From NCBI GenBank assembly GCA_965140355.1, contig OZ223194.1, positions 868,001 through 932,000 on the forward strand: DNA of 64,000 nt, read 5' to 3'. Positions 9,329-18,477 of this stretch are shown here, one piece after another. This DNA is from Acetobacterium sp965140355. GTDB lineage: Bacteria; Bacillota; Clostridia; Eubacteriales; Eubacteriaceae. A program made the translations under genes and the position numbers. The notes beneath the pieces are model-generated. The model was given only the letters and a program-made list of their open reading frames with translations. It was not told the DNA's origin and ran no database searches. How positions within the stretch are numbered: position 1 is the first letter of the stretch; every line of letters starts with the position of its first letter.

Positions 9329-9577
9329 TTACTTCTTTTTGTTTAGATCATTACTTTTCTTGAAAAACGTCCCTAATGCTATGCCAAAACATAAACCTAA
9401 AGATATTCCCACCGCGAGCTGATCAACCATTAACCCAAAAGCGATCCCTAAACATAAACCCAACGGCAAAAAGTTTTCTGAACAATCTTCTTTTTTACGC
9501 TTCGCTTCAGGGAGGTGTTCAACTTGATCGTTATTATTTTCGCGTTCTTTTTTGAGTTCATCTTTATGTTCAGACAT
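9329..9577 (-). CDS. Small glycine-zipper membrane protein, unknown function
   Basis: 82 residues. The first 35 are very polar (Lys, Glu, Asn). The rest is two similar hydrophobic segments rich in Gly at four-residue spacing (GLCLGIAFGLMVD and GISLGLCFGIALG). They would form a short hairpin of packed membrane helices. GAGGAAAGAT lies just before the ATG, so translation is likely. The two segments look like an internal duplication. No function is recognised. Confidence 0.6.
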   Translation of the reverse strand: MSEHKDELKKERENNNDQVEHLPEAKRKKEDCSENFLPLGLCLGIAFGLMVDQLAVGISLGLCFGIALGTFFKKSNDLNKKK

Positions 9578-9775
9578 ATCTTTCCTCTTTCTGCTTTTTA
9601 ATGATCATCATCCGTTGACTAAAATCATTGCTGTTATCTCGATCATTATTTATGTTTTCAAAAATAAATATGTTCGTTTCGTTAATTTTTTTCATTATAT
9701 CATGTTGCCTTGCGGATGACAATTACCGCCGCTAAAACTACCTTAACAGTTACTTTTTTATTTGCCCGTAAAAAA

Positions 9776-9809
9776 CGGAGAATAAATTCCATTAAGGATC
9801 TATTCTCCG
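9776..9809. terminator. Terminator of the glycine cleavage operon
   Basis: CGGAGAATA/TATTCTCCG arms with internal mismatches. T-runs follow on both strands, so it can work in both directions. It lies 15 bp past the gcvPB stop. Confidence 0.8.
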
Positions 9810-9824
9810 CTTTTTTTAATCTTT

Positions 9825-11291
9825 TTACGCTTCGCTGTCAGGTATATATTTGAAAATCGGCTGTCGCACTGCTTTTACCTCATCCAATCGTTTAACAATC
9901 GTATCATGAGGGGCTTCTTTTAACAGTTCGGGACTTGCCGCGGCTTCCTTAGCAATCTGTTGCATCGCCGCAATAAATTCATCCAGCGTTTCCTGACTTT
10001 CCGTTTCGGTTGGTTCGATCATCAATGCCTCTTTAACAATTAAAGGGAAATAGATAGTCGGCGGATGATAGCCAAAATCAATTAGTCGTTTGGCAATATC
10101 CAGTGCCGAAACCCCAAAGCTGGTTTGTTTTTGGGCTGAAAAAACAACCTCATGCATACAAACTTTACCATAAGGCAAATCAAAACTATCCTGCAATTTG
10201 GCTCGGATATAATTGGCATTAAGCACTGCTGTTTCCGAAGCTTCCCGAAGTCCAACCGCTCCCAATGAGCAAATATATGCGAAGGCTTTAACGACGACCC
10301 CAAAATTTCCATAAAATGATTTTATTCTGCCAATCGAAAGGGGTCGGTCAACATCCAGAAAGTAGCCATTTTCATTTATTTCAATAACCGGTTTAGGCAA
10401 AAATGGCACCAATTCCTTTTTGACGCCAACCGGACCTGAACCGGGACCACCGCCACCATGCGGGGTACTAAAGGTTTTATGCAAATTCAGATGCACCACA
10501 TCAAAACCCATGTCGCCCGGGCGAGTTTTTCCCATAATGGCATTCATGTTGGCGCCGTCATAATAAAGCAGACCGCCGGCTTGATGAATAATCTCGGAAA
10601 TCTCGACAATCCCCGTTTCAAACAAACCTAAGGTACTGGGATTCGTCAGCATCAGTCCGGCGATCTCATCGCTCATCAGCGCTTTCAACGCTTCGATATC
10701 AACCCCGCCGTCTTCATTCGATTTCACTTCAACGACATCAAATCCTACCACTGCGGCTGAAGCCGGATTGGTGCCATGGGACGAATCCGGCACAACAATT
10801 TTTGTTCGTTTCAGATCCCCGCGATTTTGATGATAAGCTTTAATAATCATCAGTCCCGTCATTTCACCATGTGCACCGGCCGCTGGCTGTAATGACACCC
10901 GTGCCATTCCGGTAATTTCGGCCAGCATTTGGTCAGCCTTATATAAAAGTTCCAAACAACCTTGTGCGGTTTTTTCTGGCTGATAAGGATGCATTCTGCT
11001 AAAACCGCTATATTTGGAAACATCTTCATTAACCTTGGGATTATATTTCATGGTGCAGGAACCTAAGGGATAAAAACCGGAATCCACGCCATGATTCATT
11101 TGCGATAAGGCCGTAAAATGACGGATCGTATCCACCTCACTAACTTCTGGTAATGCCGGGACGTGATCTCTTAAAAATGCTGCCGGAATGATACTGGATA
11201 CGGCAACTTCTGGCACATCGCAGGCCGGTAATAGATTTGCTTTTCGGCCCGGTACTGATTTCTCAAAAATTAATGCTTCTCGCTTAATCAC
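9825..11291 (-). CDS. gcvPB: Glycine dehydrogenase (decarboxylating) subunit 2
   Basis: 488 residues, the usual length of the split P-protein beta subunit. The PLP lysine segment HLNLHKTFSTPHGGGGPG is present, as are the YDGANMNAIMG and SSHGTNPASAA stretches. With subunit 1 it decarboxylates glycine and passes the aminomethyl group to the lipoyl arm of GcvH. In acetogens the system can also run toward glycine synthesis from CO2, methylene-THF and ammonia. It is the last gene of the operon. Its GTG start overlaps the end of gcvPA by 8 bases, so coupled translation is likely. Confidence 0.97.
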   Translation of the reverse strand: MIKREALIFEKSVPGRKANLLPACDVPEVAVSSIIPAAFLRDHVPALPEVSEVDTIRHFTALSQMNHGVDSGFYPLGSCTMKYNPKVNEDVSKYSGFSRMHPYQPEKTAQGCLELLYKADQMLAEITGMARVSLQPAAGAHGEMTGLMIIKAYHQNRGDLKRTKIVVPDSSHGTNPASAAVVGFDVVEVKSNEDGGVDIEALKALMSDEIAGLMLTNPSTLGLFETGIVEISEIIHQAGGLLYYDGANMNAIMGKTRPGDMGFDVVHLNLHKTFSTPHGGGGPGSGPVGVKKELVPFLPKPVIEINENGYFLDVDRPLSIGRIKSFYGNFGVVVKAFAYICSLGAVGLREASETAVLNANYIRAKLQDSFDLPYGKVCMHEVVFSAQKQTSFGVSALDIAKRLIDFGYHPPTIYFPLIVKEALMIEPTETESQETLDEFIAAMQQIAKEAAASPELLKEAPHDTIVKRLDEVKAVRQPIFKYIPDSEA

Positions 11292-12630
11292 AATTGCTCA
11301 CCGCCTTTTTTACTAAATTATCAATTTCCGCCCGGGTGCGTTTTTCAGTCACGGCCAGAAGCCAGCCATTAGGCAGCTCCGGATATAACTGCTCTATTGC
11401 ATAACCGCCAATGATTTGCTCTGCAAGTAGTTGGTTGTTTAATGTTGCTGTATCGACGGCACTGGTTACGACAAATTCCTTGAAAAAAGGTGCCGTGAAA
11501 AGCGGTTTGAATTTGCCCGATTGGAGCAGTTGATCATGGAGGTAATGGGCCTTGTTGAGACAAAGTGTTGCTACTTCTTTTAATCCCTGTTTACCCAACA
11601 TCGTCATGTAAATGCTGGCGGCCAAGGCATTTAACGCCTGATTTGAACAAATATTGGAGGTTGCCTTATCTCTGCGGATATGTTGTTCGCGCGTCTGCAA
11701 CGTCAATACAAAAGCCCGCTTACCCTGATGATCGGTTGTTTCGCCAACGATCCGGCCCGGCAACTTTCGCATCAATTTTTTTGACGTTGCCATAAAACCA
11801 AGACCCGGTCCCCCAAAACTGATCGGATTCCCGAGGCATTGACCATCACCAACAACGATATCAGCATTTAATTCCCCCGGTGATTTTAATAACGCCAGGG
11901 AGATCGGATCGACACTGGCAATGAGCAGTGCTTTCTGTTTGTGCGCCAGTTCTGCCGCCATTCCGACATCTTCGATGATCCCAAAAAAATTAGGATTCTG
12001 AACGATAACGGCTGCCGTTTGATCGGAACACTCAGCCGCCAGGCTGGACATGTCAAGGCTACCATTCGTATAACCGATTTCCTTCACGGTTATCCCTTTG
12101 AACTTTGCATAAGTTTTTATGACCTCCCGACTCTCCGGATTAACGGTGTTGGCAACCAGCACTTCGTTTCTTTTGGTCTGCTGGCAAGCCATCGAGACTG
12201 CTTCAGCCAAAGCGGTGGCCCCGTCATACATCGAAGCATTGGCTATATCCATACCGGTTAGTTCGCAAATCATTGACTGAAATTCAAACACGGCTTGAAG
12301 GGTCCCTTGGCTGATCTCCGGCTGGTATGGCGTATAGGCGGTGTAAAATTCCTGTCTGGCAATCAGGTTTCCAACCGCACTGGGAATAAAATGATCATAA
12401 GCTCCAGCGCCAAGAAAGCACGTGTAATCATCCAGGTTGGCATTTTTCCCCGCCAACTCACGCATATAAGTGGTCAGTTCCATTTCCGACAACGCCGGCG
12501 GCAGATCAAGGTCCCGACTTAAACGGACGGGTTCTGGAATATCGGCAAAAAGATCCGCGATCGAATCCATTCCCAACGCCGCAAGCATGTTTTTTTGTTG
12601 CTCTTCTGTATTCAAGATATAAGATGCCAT
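11284..12630 (-). CDS. gcvPA: Glycine dehydrogenase (decarboxylating) subunit 1
   Basis: 448 residues, normal for the alpha subunit of the two-gene P-protein. Family features include FLGAGAYDHFIPSAV, TPYQPEISQG and DVVGDGQ-like and FGGPGLGF segments. It carries no PLP lysine of its own and complements GcvPB. GGGAG lies before the ATG. It begins 13 bp after the gcvT-glyA fusion and is third in the operon under the glycine riboswitch. Confidence 0.97.
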   Translation of the reverse strand: MASYILNTEEQQKNMLAALGMDSIADLFADIPEPVRLSRDLDLPPALSEMELTTYMRELAGKNANLDDYTCFLGAGAYDHFIPSAVGNLIARQEFYTAYTPYQPEISQGTLQAVFEFQSMICELTGMDIANASMYDGATALAEAVSMACQQTKRNEVLVANTVNPESREVIKTYAKFKGITVKEIGYTNGSLDMSSLAAECSDQTAAVIVQNPNFFGIIEDVGMAAELAHKQKALLIASVDPISLALLKSPGELNADIVVGDGQCLGNPISFGGPGLGFMATSKKLMRKLPGRIVGETTDHQGKRAFVLTLQTREQHIRRDKATSNICSNQALNALAASIYMTMLGKQGLKEVATLCLNKAHYLHDQLLQSGKFKPLFTAPFFKEFVVTSAVDTATLNNQLLAEQIIGGYAIEQLYPELPNGWLLAVTEKRTRAEIDNLVKKAVSNCD

Positions 12631-12643
12631 CTGTTTTCTCCCT

Positions 12644-15286
12644 TTATAGTGTGGACTTTAACTTATCCAGTTGCGCCATAATGTCATCATCATTAAAACA
12701 ATATTTCAGTTCGGTAAAATTGCTCCGCAGTTGTTTAACATCGTCGATCACGTCTTTATTTCTTAAGATCACATCAGCCATCAATGCTGCGGTCTGTTCA
12801 AATTCCTTTGTCCCAAAACCAAAGCGGGTCATTTCCGCAACCCCGATGCGAATCGCGCCCGAAGCGGTAAAACCTTCTTCTTCCGGAGTTGCCTGATAGT
12901 TGATGATGATGTTATTACGTTCAAGCCGATTAGCGACATCCGGTCCGATACCATAACCAACCCGAACCACTACCTGATGCGTTTCAGTATAGGAAATAGC
13001 CGGGTCACCAACGACATCGAGTCCTGCATCAGCTAAACATTTGGCAAAATATTTGGCATTGTTGATAACATTTTTTTGGTATTCATCTTTAAAATAATTC
13101 ATTTCATAGGTTGCCATTAACAACCCCAACATCGTTCCTAAATGATGGTTGCTGACACTTCCTGGGAAAGCTCTGGTTTCAATGGTTTCCCAAAGGCCAT
13201 ATTTATAATCTTCGGGATCATAATTTCCGGCAATAATTCCACGCTGGGTCCCAAAAAAGGTTTTGTGCGTCGAACCCGTCACCAGTTCTGCTCCTTCTTC
13301 AAAAGGATTCTGGAAGTGATCGCCGACCAACCCCAATACATGGGCCATATCATACATAATCACTGAATTCAATTTCTGCTCGTCAACGAATTTTTTGATT
13401 TCCCGAACCGGTTCTTTATGCAATACCATGCTCTTACCAAAAATAATCAGTTCCGGTTTATATTGAGCAATGACCTTTTTTGTTTCTTCAACATCAATTT
13501 TGAAGTGATTATCTTTTTCAACCGGGAAATTAACCACTGCCGTTTTTTCAGTCACCGGATCAATAGCAATATAATCGTGTAAAGCCCCCATCGGCTGGGC
13601 ACTCAAATGTCCGCCTTTGATGATATGATTGTTTAACACATAACCTAACCGAGCCGGATCTTTTTTTCGGTTGACGCGGTTTTTATAGTCCATCAGAGCG
13701 CTGAATACTGCGGTATTGGCCATTTGACCGCTGATCACCCGAGTTTCTACTTCGGCACAATTTAAATATTTTTTCATTTCGGCCATTAACAGATGTTCAA
13801 TTTCATCGATAAAAGCGGTCCCCTGATAATAAAAAACATCATAATCATAAAAGGATTTTGTTTTCTTGTGTTCCGCATACCGAAATGACGGGTCCATAAT
13901 TGATAACAGTCGAACCGCTGGTGAATGTGACTGTTCCGAAGGAATCAGATTAATGGTTTGATGCTGGCGTAAGATCGTATTTTCATAACTTCTTTCCAAC
14001 AAATTGATTGCTTTAGTTTTATAATCAGCAGCACTGTCAAACTCGCGTTCAACTTCAACGCCATAAATAATCGGTCTGGCAAATGGCGGTGCATCACTTT
14101 TCATATGATAAGGGGCAATCACTGCTTTTACCATCTTGCCGCGAATTTCCACTTCCACCGCATCGTTGAGTTCAACATCACCGTCGACCAACGCCAGAGC
14201 GATCGCCCGCATAGCCTTCTCGTCGGTAATTTTACTGTCCAGTCCATAACCTTCGGCTTTTAAATACGGCACCATCGTGGCACTGGTGATATAACCGACT
14301 TCTTTACCATCTTTAAACACTTTGCAACCAGCTCGGGCAACACCTCTGCCGGTAATCGCCAACGATCGGACAATCCGCGGTAATTCGGACAGATCGGCTA
14401 ACTCTCGTTCCATGATCTTTTTAAAACCTATATACTGTTTGGCCAAGGCTTCTCTGCCAATGTAATCACCTTTGGCATCTGCAAAACTGACTGCAAATTT
14501 AGCCAGCGGGCAGGAAAAAATCGGAATTTCATGGCCGTCAATATCAAGCCCCAATTCATGGCCATACAATGGCAAACCGGCTTCCAGTCTTAAGGTATCG
14601 CGGGCGCCAAGGCCAATTGCCATCGCTCCCAGTTCCAATAGTTTTTCCCATATTTCAGGACCTTGGGCCGCTTTTGCAAATAATTCAAAGCCCAACGGTT
14701 CCCCGGTGTAACCGGTTCGTGCAATTAATAATTCCTGGCCTTTATAATCAAGGATTCCCAAAGCATTTTTAAGCGGTTCGGTGAGAAATTCATAACCGGT
14801 CAATTTTTTTAGGATGTTTTTTGATTCCGGTCCCTGCAATGAAATCATCGCGATTTCACTGGATTGATTACTAATTGTCGCGTCAAAAGCGGCGATTTCG
14901 GTATTCAAGTGTTGCCAATCTTTTTCAGCGTTAGCGGCATTTACCACCAGCAGATATTCGGTTTCCTTAAAGCGATACAAATAAGCGTCATCCAGTGCGC
15001 CGCCGTTCTGGTTCTGAATCATCGTATACTGAGCCTGCAGCAAATCCAGAGCAAAAACATTATTGGTTAAAACATATTGCAGAAATGCTGTCGCTTCCGG
15101 GCCGGAAACGATGAATCTGCCCATATGGGAAACATCAAAAATTCCGGCTTTGATTCTGGTATTAACGTGTTCGTCAACAATTCCGGTTGGATATTGGATC
15201 GGCATTTCCCATCCGCCAAAATCCACCAGAGTTGCTCCCGCTTTGACATGATTGTCATAAAATAGTGTGCGTTTTAAATTTTCCAA
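12644..15286 (-). CDS. GcvT-GlyA fusion: aminomethyltransferase plus serine hydroxymethyltransferase-like domain
   Basis: About 880 residues, twice the size of either enzyme. Residues 1-400 are GcvT: VDFGGWEMPIQY, DVSHMGRF, ARTGYTGEPLGFE, LGARDTLRLEAGLPLYG. Residues 425-880 are a SHMT-like fold-type I PLP enzyme: NLIPSEQSHSPAV, RYAE, GHLSAQPMG, and the Lys loop STHKTFFGTQRG, more divergent than in standard GlyA. The fusion would hand methylene-THF from GcvT straight to serine formation. The AGGAG site points to TTG 15286; TTG 15292 is too close to it. The frame is continuous, and both domains keep the catalytic signatures I can recognise. The gene sits between gcvH and gcvPA, exactly where gcvT is expected. 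Confidence 0.93.
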   Translation of the reverse strand: MENLKRTLFYDNHVKAGATLVDFGGWEMPIQYPTGIVDEHVNTRIKAGIFDVSHMGRFIVSGPEATAFLQYVLTNNVFALDLLQAQYTMIQNQNGGALDDAYLYRFKETEYLLVVNAANAEKDWQHLNTEIAAFDATISNQSSEIAMISLQGPESKNILKKLTGYEFLTEPLKNALGILDYKGQELLIARTGYTGEPLGFELFAKAAQGPEIWEKLLELGAMAIGLGARDTLRLEAGLPLYGHELGLDIDGHEIPIFSCPLAKFAVSFADAKGDYIGREALAKQYIGFKKIMERELADLSELPRIVRSLAITGRGVARAGCKVFKDGKEVGYITSATMVPYLKAEGYGLDSKITDEKAMRAIALALVDGDVELNDAVEVEIRGKMVKAVIAPYHMKSDAPPFARPIIYGVEVEREFDSAADYKTKAINLLERSYENTILRQHQTINLIPSEQSHSPAVRLLSIMDPSFRYAEHKKTKSFYDYDVFYYQGTAFIDEIEHLLMAEMKKYLNCAEVETRVISGQMANTAVFSALMDYKNRVNRKKDPARLGYVLNNHIIKGGHLSAQPMGALHDYIAIDPVTEKTAVVNFPVEKDNHFKIDVEETKKVIAQYKPELIIFGKSMVLHKEPVREIKKFVDEQKLNSVIMYDMAHVLGLVGDHFQNPFEEGAELVTGSTHKTFFGTQRGIIAGNYDPEDYKYGLWETIETRAFPGSVSNHHLGTMLGLLMATYEMNYFKDEYQKNVINNAKYFAKCLADAGLDVVGDPAISYTETHQVVVRVGYGIGPDVANRLERNNIIINYQATPEEEGFTASGAIRIGVAEMTRFGFGTKEFEQTAALMADVILRNKDVIDDVKQLRSNFTELKYCFNDDDIMAQLDKLKSTL

Positions 15287-15328
15287 TTTCAATCTCCTGT
15301 CCGTTTTATTTATTGGGATGGTTACAAT

Positions 15329-15706
15329 TTAGTCATTACAAATTTTTTCATAATCAGCAGCATTAAGCAGTTCATCCAATTCTTCCTGGTTGTCCATTTC
15401 AATACAGATCATCCAGTTTTCAAAAGCATCGGCATTCAACAACTCTGGTTCATCAGCCAGGGCTTCATTCACTTTAATAACCGTCCCCGACACTGGCAAA
15501 TAAACGTCAGAAGCCGCTTTTACTGATTCAACGGTTCCAAAGGCTTCATCCTTTTCAATTTTAGCCTCAAGCTCCGGCAATTCCACATAAACAATATCTC
15601 CCAGTGAATGTTGGGCATAATCGGTGATCCCAATCGTTGCGACATTCCCGTCTACTTTTACCCACTCATGATCATTCGAATATTTCAGACCTTCAATAAT
15701 TTTCAT
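15329..15706 (-). CDS. gcvH: Glycine cleavage system H protein
   Basis: 125 residues, standard length. The lipoyl-lysine motif ESVKAASDVYLPVSG is present; K in ESVKAASD is the attachment site. It shuttles the aminomethyl group between the P-protein and GcvT. A GGAGG site lies before the ATG. It is the first gene after the riboswitch and is followed 36-42 bp later by the fusion gene. No lipoate ligase or lpdA gene is in this operon. Confidence 0.97.
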   Translation of the reverse strand: MKIIEGLKYSNDHEWVKVDGNVATIGITDYAQHSLGDIVYVELPELEAKIEKDEAFGTVESVKAASDVYLPVSGTVIKVNEALADEPELLNADAFENWMICIEMDNQEELDELLNAADYEKICND

Positions 15707-15774
15707 TTTTTTCCTCCGTTATTTTTTTATTATTTTTAAACCAAAACCTTATTTAGACCGAATTTTGGGTAAAC

Positions 15775-15803
15775 AAAAAAGCAGAAAGCTAATGCCTTCT
15801 GCT
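15775..15803 (-). terminator. Intrinsic terminator of the glycine riboswitch expression platform
   Basis: On the minus strand a 9-bp stem (arms 15780-15788 and 15795-15803, one G-U pair) is followed by six T. It lies directly after the second aptamer and before gcvH, so glycine binding probably decides readthrough. Confidence 0.8.
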
Positions 15804-16030
15804 CTGTTATTAACCTGAGAGATTCTTTCCCATTTTGGAAGTTGCCCCTTCGGTGCTACGCTTTCCAGAGTTATGTCCAGTTACGGTCCATTTTACCTGA
15901 GATCATCACAGATTTTATGGCTAAAAATCTGTTTATTCCTTCGGCGCTGCATCCACATGCAGACTCTCCCGTATCTTTCATCCATTTGCATTTATTAAAT
16001 TTTAATGCCCATTTCTTTTCCATACTTTTT
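15798..16030 (-). ncRNA. Tandem glycine riboswitch
   Basis: Two aptamers read in tandem on the minus strand. Each carries the conserved GCCGAAGG- or ACCGAAGGGG-type core and ends in the conserved TCTCAGG: aptamer 1 about 15907-16030, aptamer 2 about 15798-15895. The arrangement (promoter, two aptamers, terminator, gcv genes) is the classic Gram-positive layout. Exact edges are estimates. Confidence 0.93.
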
Positions 16031-16041
16031 AAGTTTATGTG

Positions 16042-16070
16042 AGTATACACTTTGCCAGACCGATTGTCAA
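16042..16070 (-). promoter_or_regulatory. Promoter of the glycine cleavage operon
   Basis: Minus-strand TTGACA (16065-16070) and TATACT (16042-16047) with 17 bp between them; transcription would begin just before the riboswitch. Confidence 0.85.
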
Positions 16071-16130
16071 CGGCTCTAATGTATTTTAAAAATCCATTCT
16101 GATTTATCACTTTTGATTAGCAGCGATATT

Positions 16131-18065
16131 TTAAGGCCCGGGAATAATAAACTTAAAACGGGTATACTTCCCCAGCTCTGTAACGATTTCGATTTTTCCG
16201 CCGATTGCTGCTATTTCGGCCTTAACTGCCGCCAAACCGAAACCCCGACCAGAATACAAGTCAACTGTATTTTTCGTTGAAAAATCATCGCGAAAAATGA
16301 TTGCTAAAATTTGTTCTCTGGTCAACTCATTCATTTCAGTGGCTGAGTAGATTCCCTTTTCCATGGCCTTTTTACTGATGGCATCAAGATCGACGCCCCG
16401 GCCATCATCAGCCAGGCAGATCAGCAATTGATTTTCCTGTTTTTCCAGTTCGCAAATGATTTGGCCATATTCCGGTTTTCCAGAACAAAAACGTTCATCT
16501 GGCGTTTCAATCCCATGGTCAGCAATATTACGAAAAACATGTACCAGTGATTTAATAAAGTTAGCATATCGCTCTCGATTGATAAAAATATCCGCCCCGG
16601 TAATTTTAATTTCACCGATATTTTTACCAAAGCGTTCTGCCAACCCTTTGATATATTCATTATAATCTTTAATGACTTCTTTAATATTAATGTAAAAAAG
16701 ACTCTCTAATAATTCTAAAATAGCGGTTTGTTCAGCTCCCTGAAACGCTCTTTTAATTTTATTTTTGATGTCCGTGATTCGTTGCAAACTGACGGCTGAT
16801 ACTTCTTCTTTTTCAAAATAATGCCGGCCCAACGCTTCGGTAATAATCAACCGATCTTTAGCTAATAATTGCTCACAATCAAGCTGTGTTAGTAGCGCCT
16901 GAATCGCTGCTAAATTAATGGTGTCCTTGTTTTTTTGCAGCTCACTTAACGCATCTTCCACCCGATGCAGTTCAAGCGATGTATGATGCAGCGAATTAAG
17001 CGCAAAATCACCTTTCATCGTATGAACAACCCGAAAAAGATGCTGCAAAATTAATTGCGGTGGCTGATGGCTGGCCAGTAATGTTAAAGCGTCCTCTTTA
17101 ACAAACTGCTGCAATTCCTCGATCGCCTGAGTTATTTCATTTTTACTGCTGATCGCCCGAACGATCAGTTTAATATTATTTTTTTCTTCGGCATTTTTAA
17201 TTTCCAACGCCTTTTTCTCGGTAATGTCAGTCAAAATCAGCATGATCGATTTTTTGATTTCATTAGGAATTACTTTAAATTCCGTTTGAATATAACGATC
17301 GTTAATACTAATTTCGGTTGGCAAAATTGACAAATAAACCCTATTTTTGACTTTATTGTTATCTCCGAAGACATTTATAAAGACATTTTCCATCATCTCA
17401 ATCGCATCGGGATCAACAAATTTTTTCATTAATTCTAAAAAATGCTGCTTACCAATCGGAAAACCAAATATTCTGTCACATTCCCGACTGTATTCTTCGG
17501 AAATAATCAAATCACGACCAAAGAAAAGAAACCCCTGCCCGGTATGATCTAAAAGATTTTTGATCGCCTCATTTTTTTGCTCAATTTCGATCCGATGTCG
17601 TTTTTCAGCTTCATTTCTTTGGGTCAAAATATCCTGTTGTTTGTTTAACAGTTTTATTTCTCGTTCCTTTGTTTTAGACATTTCAATAAGGAATTCTCTA
17701 ATATTAACGACTCCGGCATAATTTTGATTTTCCAGAATGACGATAAAGTCATAAATGCTCTCCTGCTTTCGATTCATCGCAATAAAACCGAGTTTCGCCA
17801 TCTCACAGTTTTTATCCACACAGGTGATATTCTCTTTCATCAGCAGGGTAACTGCACGATTCATATATAAAGCATAACCAAATTGCCGGCCGATTTTTTG
17901 ATACAAATCATTACGCATTAAAATACCGACTGGTTTTTCGCCGTCAATAATAACAACCCCTTCCGCTTCTTTATTTTGCTCAAAATATTGATGAATGGTG
18001 CAACCATTCTCGCTTACCGAAAAAGTTGGTACCGCTTGTATCAATTTAGCAACGGTTTCAATCAT
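16131..18065 (-). CDS. CheA-like hybrid: CBS pair, PAS, HPt and HATPase domains
   Basis: 644 residues, soluble. Residues 1-125 resemble a CBS pair (GVVIIDGEKPVGILMRNDL); then a coiled coil (about 130-165), a PAS-like domain (about 165-285), an HPt domain with phospho-acceptor His in VVHTMKGDF (about 345), and a CheA-type ATPase (about 470-644) with RNIADHGIETP, ADDGRGVD and GRGFGLAAVK boxes. No CheW-like domain is visible, so it would not dock to chemoreceptors in the normal way. It probably autophosphorylates on the HPt histidine and passes phosphate to the CheY encoded next to it. CBS domains usually bind adenine nucleotides. The start has a GGGAG site; the gene lies 22 bp after cheY. Confidence 0.85.
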   Translation of the reverse strand: MIETVAKLIQAVPTFSVSENGCTIHQYFEQNKEAEGVVIIDGEKPVGILMRNDLYQKIGRQFGYALYMNRAVTLLMKENITCVDKNCEMAKLGFIAMNRKQESIYDFIVILENQNYAGVVNIREFLIEMSKTKEREIKLLNKQQDILTQRNEAEKRHRIEIEQKNEAIKNLLDHTGQGFLFFGRDLIISEEYSRECDRIFGFPIGKQHFLELMKKFVDPDAIEMMENVFINVFGDNNKVKNRVYLSILPTEISINDRYIQTEFKVIPNEIKKSIMLILTDITEKKALEIKNAEEKNNIKLIVRAISSKNEITQAIEELQQFVKEDALTLLASHQPPQLILQHLFRVVHTMKGDFALNSLHHTSLELHRVEDALSELQKNKDTINLAAIQALLTQLDCEQLLAKDRLIITEALGRHYFEKEEVSAVSLQRITDIKNKIKRAFQGAEQTAILELLESLFYINIKEVIKDYNEYIKGLAERFGKNIGEIKITGADIFINRERYANFIKSLVHVFRNIADHGIETPDERFCSGKPEYGQIICELEKQENQLLICLADDGRGVDLDAISKKAMEKGIYSATEMNELTREQILAIIFRDDFSTKNTVDLYSGRGFGLAAVKAEIAAIGGKIEIVTELGKYTRFKFIIPGP

Positions 18066-18087
18066 GGGAACTCTCTCCCTTTTACAA

Positions 18088-18447
18088 TTATTCTAATGCC
18101 TCAGCTATGGCGCTAATCACCTGATCTTCGGCAAAAGGTTTGGTAATATAATTCCTAGCCCCAGCATTTAGCGCTTCGAGGATGGTACTGCCCTTGCCCA
18201 ACGCCGTAATCATGACCACGCGGGCCAAAGGATCAACTGTGATAATCTCCTTTAATACGGTCAATCCATCTACATTAGGCATGGTAATATCCATCGTCAC
18301 CAAATCCGGTGATAACTCTTCAAATTTTTGTAGCGCGATAACACCATCGCTACCTTCGCCAATAATTTCATGATTGGCAGTTTCCAGAATTGTTCTTAAC
18401 CGTTTTCGGGATATTGCTGAGTCGTCCACAATAAGTATTTTAGCCAT
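18088..18447 (-). CDS. CheY-like single-domain response regulator
   Basis: 119 residues, receiver domain only. The acidic pair DD, the phospho-acceptor D in LVTMDITMP, the T in MITALGKG and the K in ITKPF are all present. An AAAGGAGG site precedes the ATG. It lies between the CheX-like and CheA-like genes, so the three form a self-contained phosphorelay: kinase/HPt, receiver, phosphatase. The output is unknown, as no effector domain is attached. Confidence 0.92.
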   Translation of the reverse strand: MAKILIVDDSAISRKRLRTILETANHEIIGEGSDGVIALQKFEELSPDLVTMDITMPNVDGLTVLKEIITVDPLARVVMITALGKGSTILEALNAGARNYITKPFAEDQVISAIAEALE

Positions 18448-18477
18448 CAGAAAACCTCCTTTTAATGATTTGCTTAG

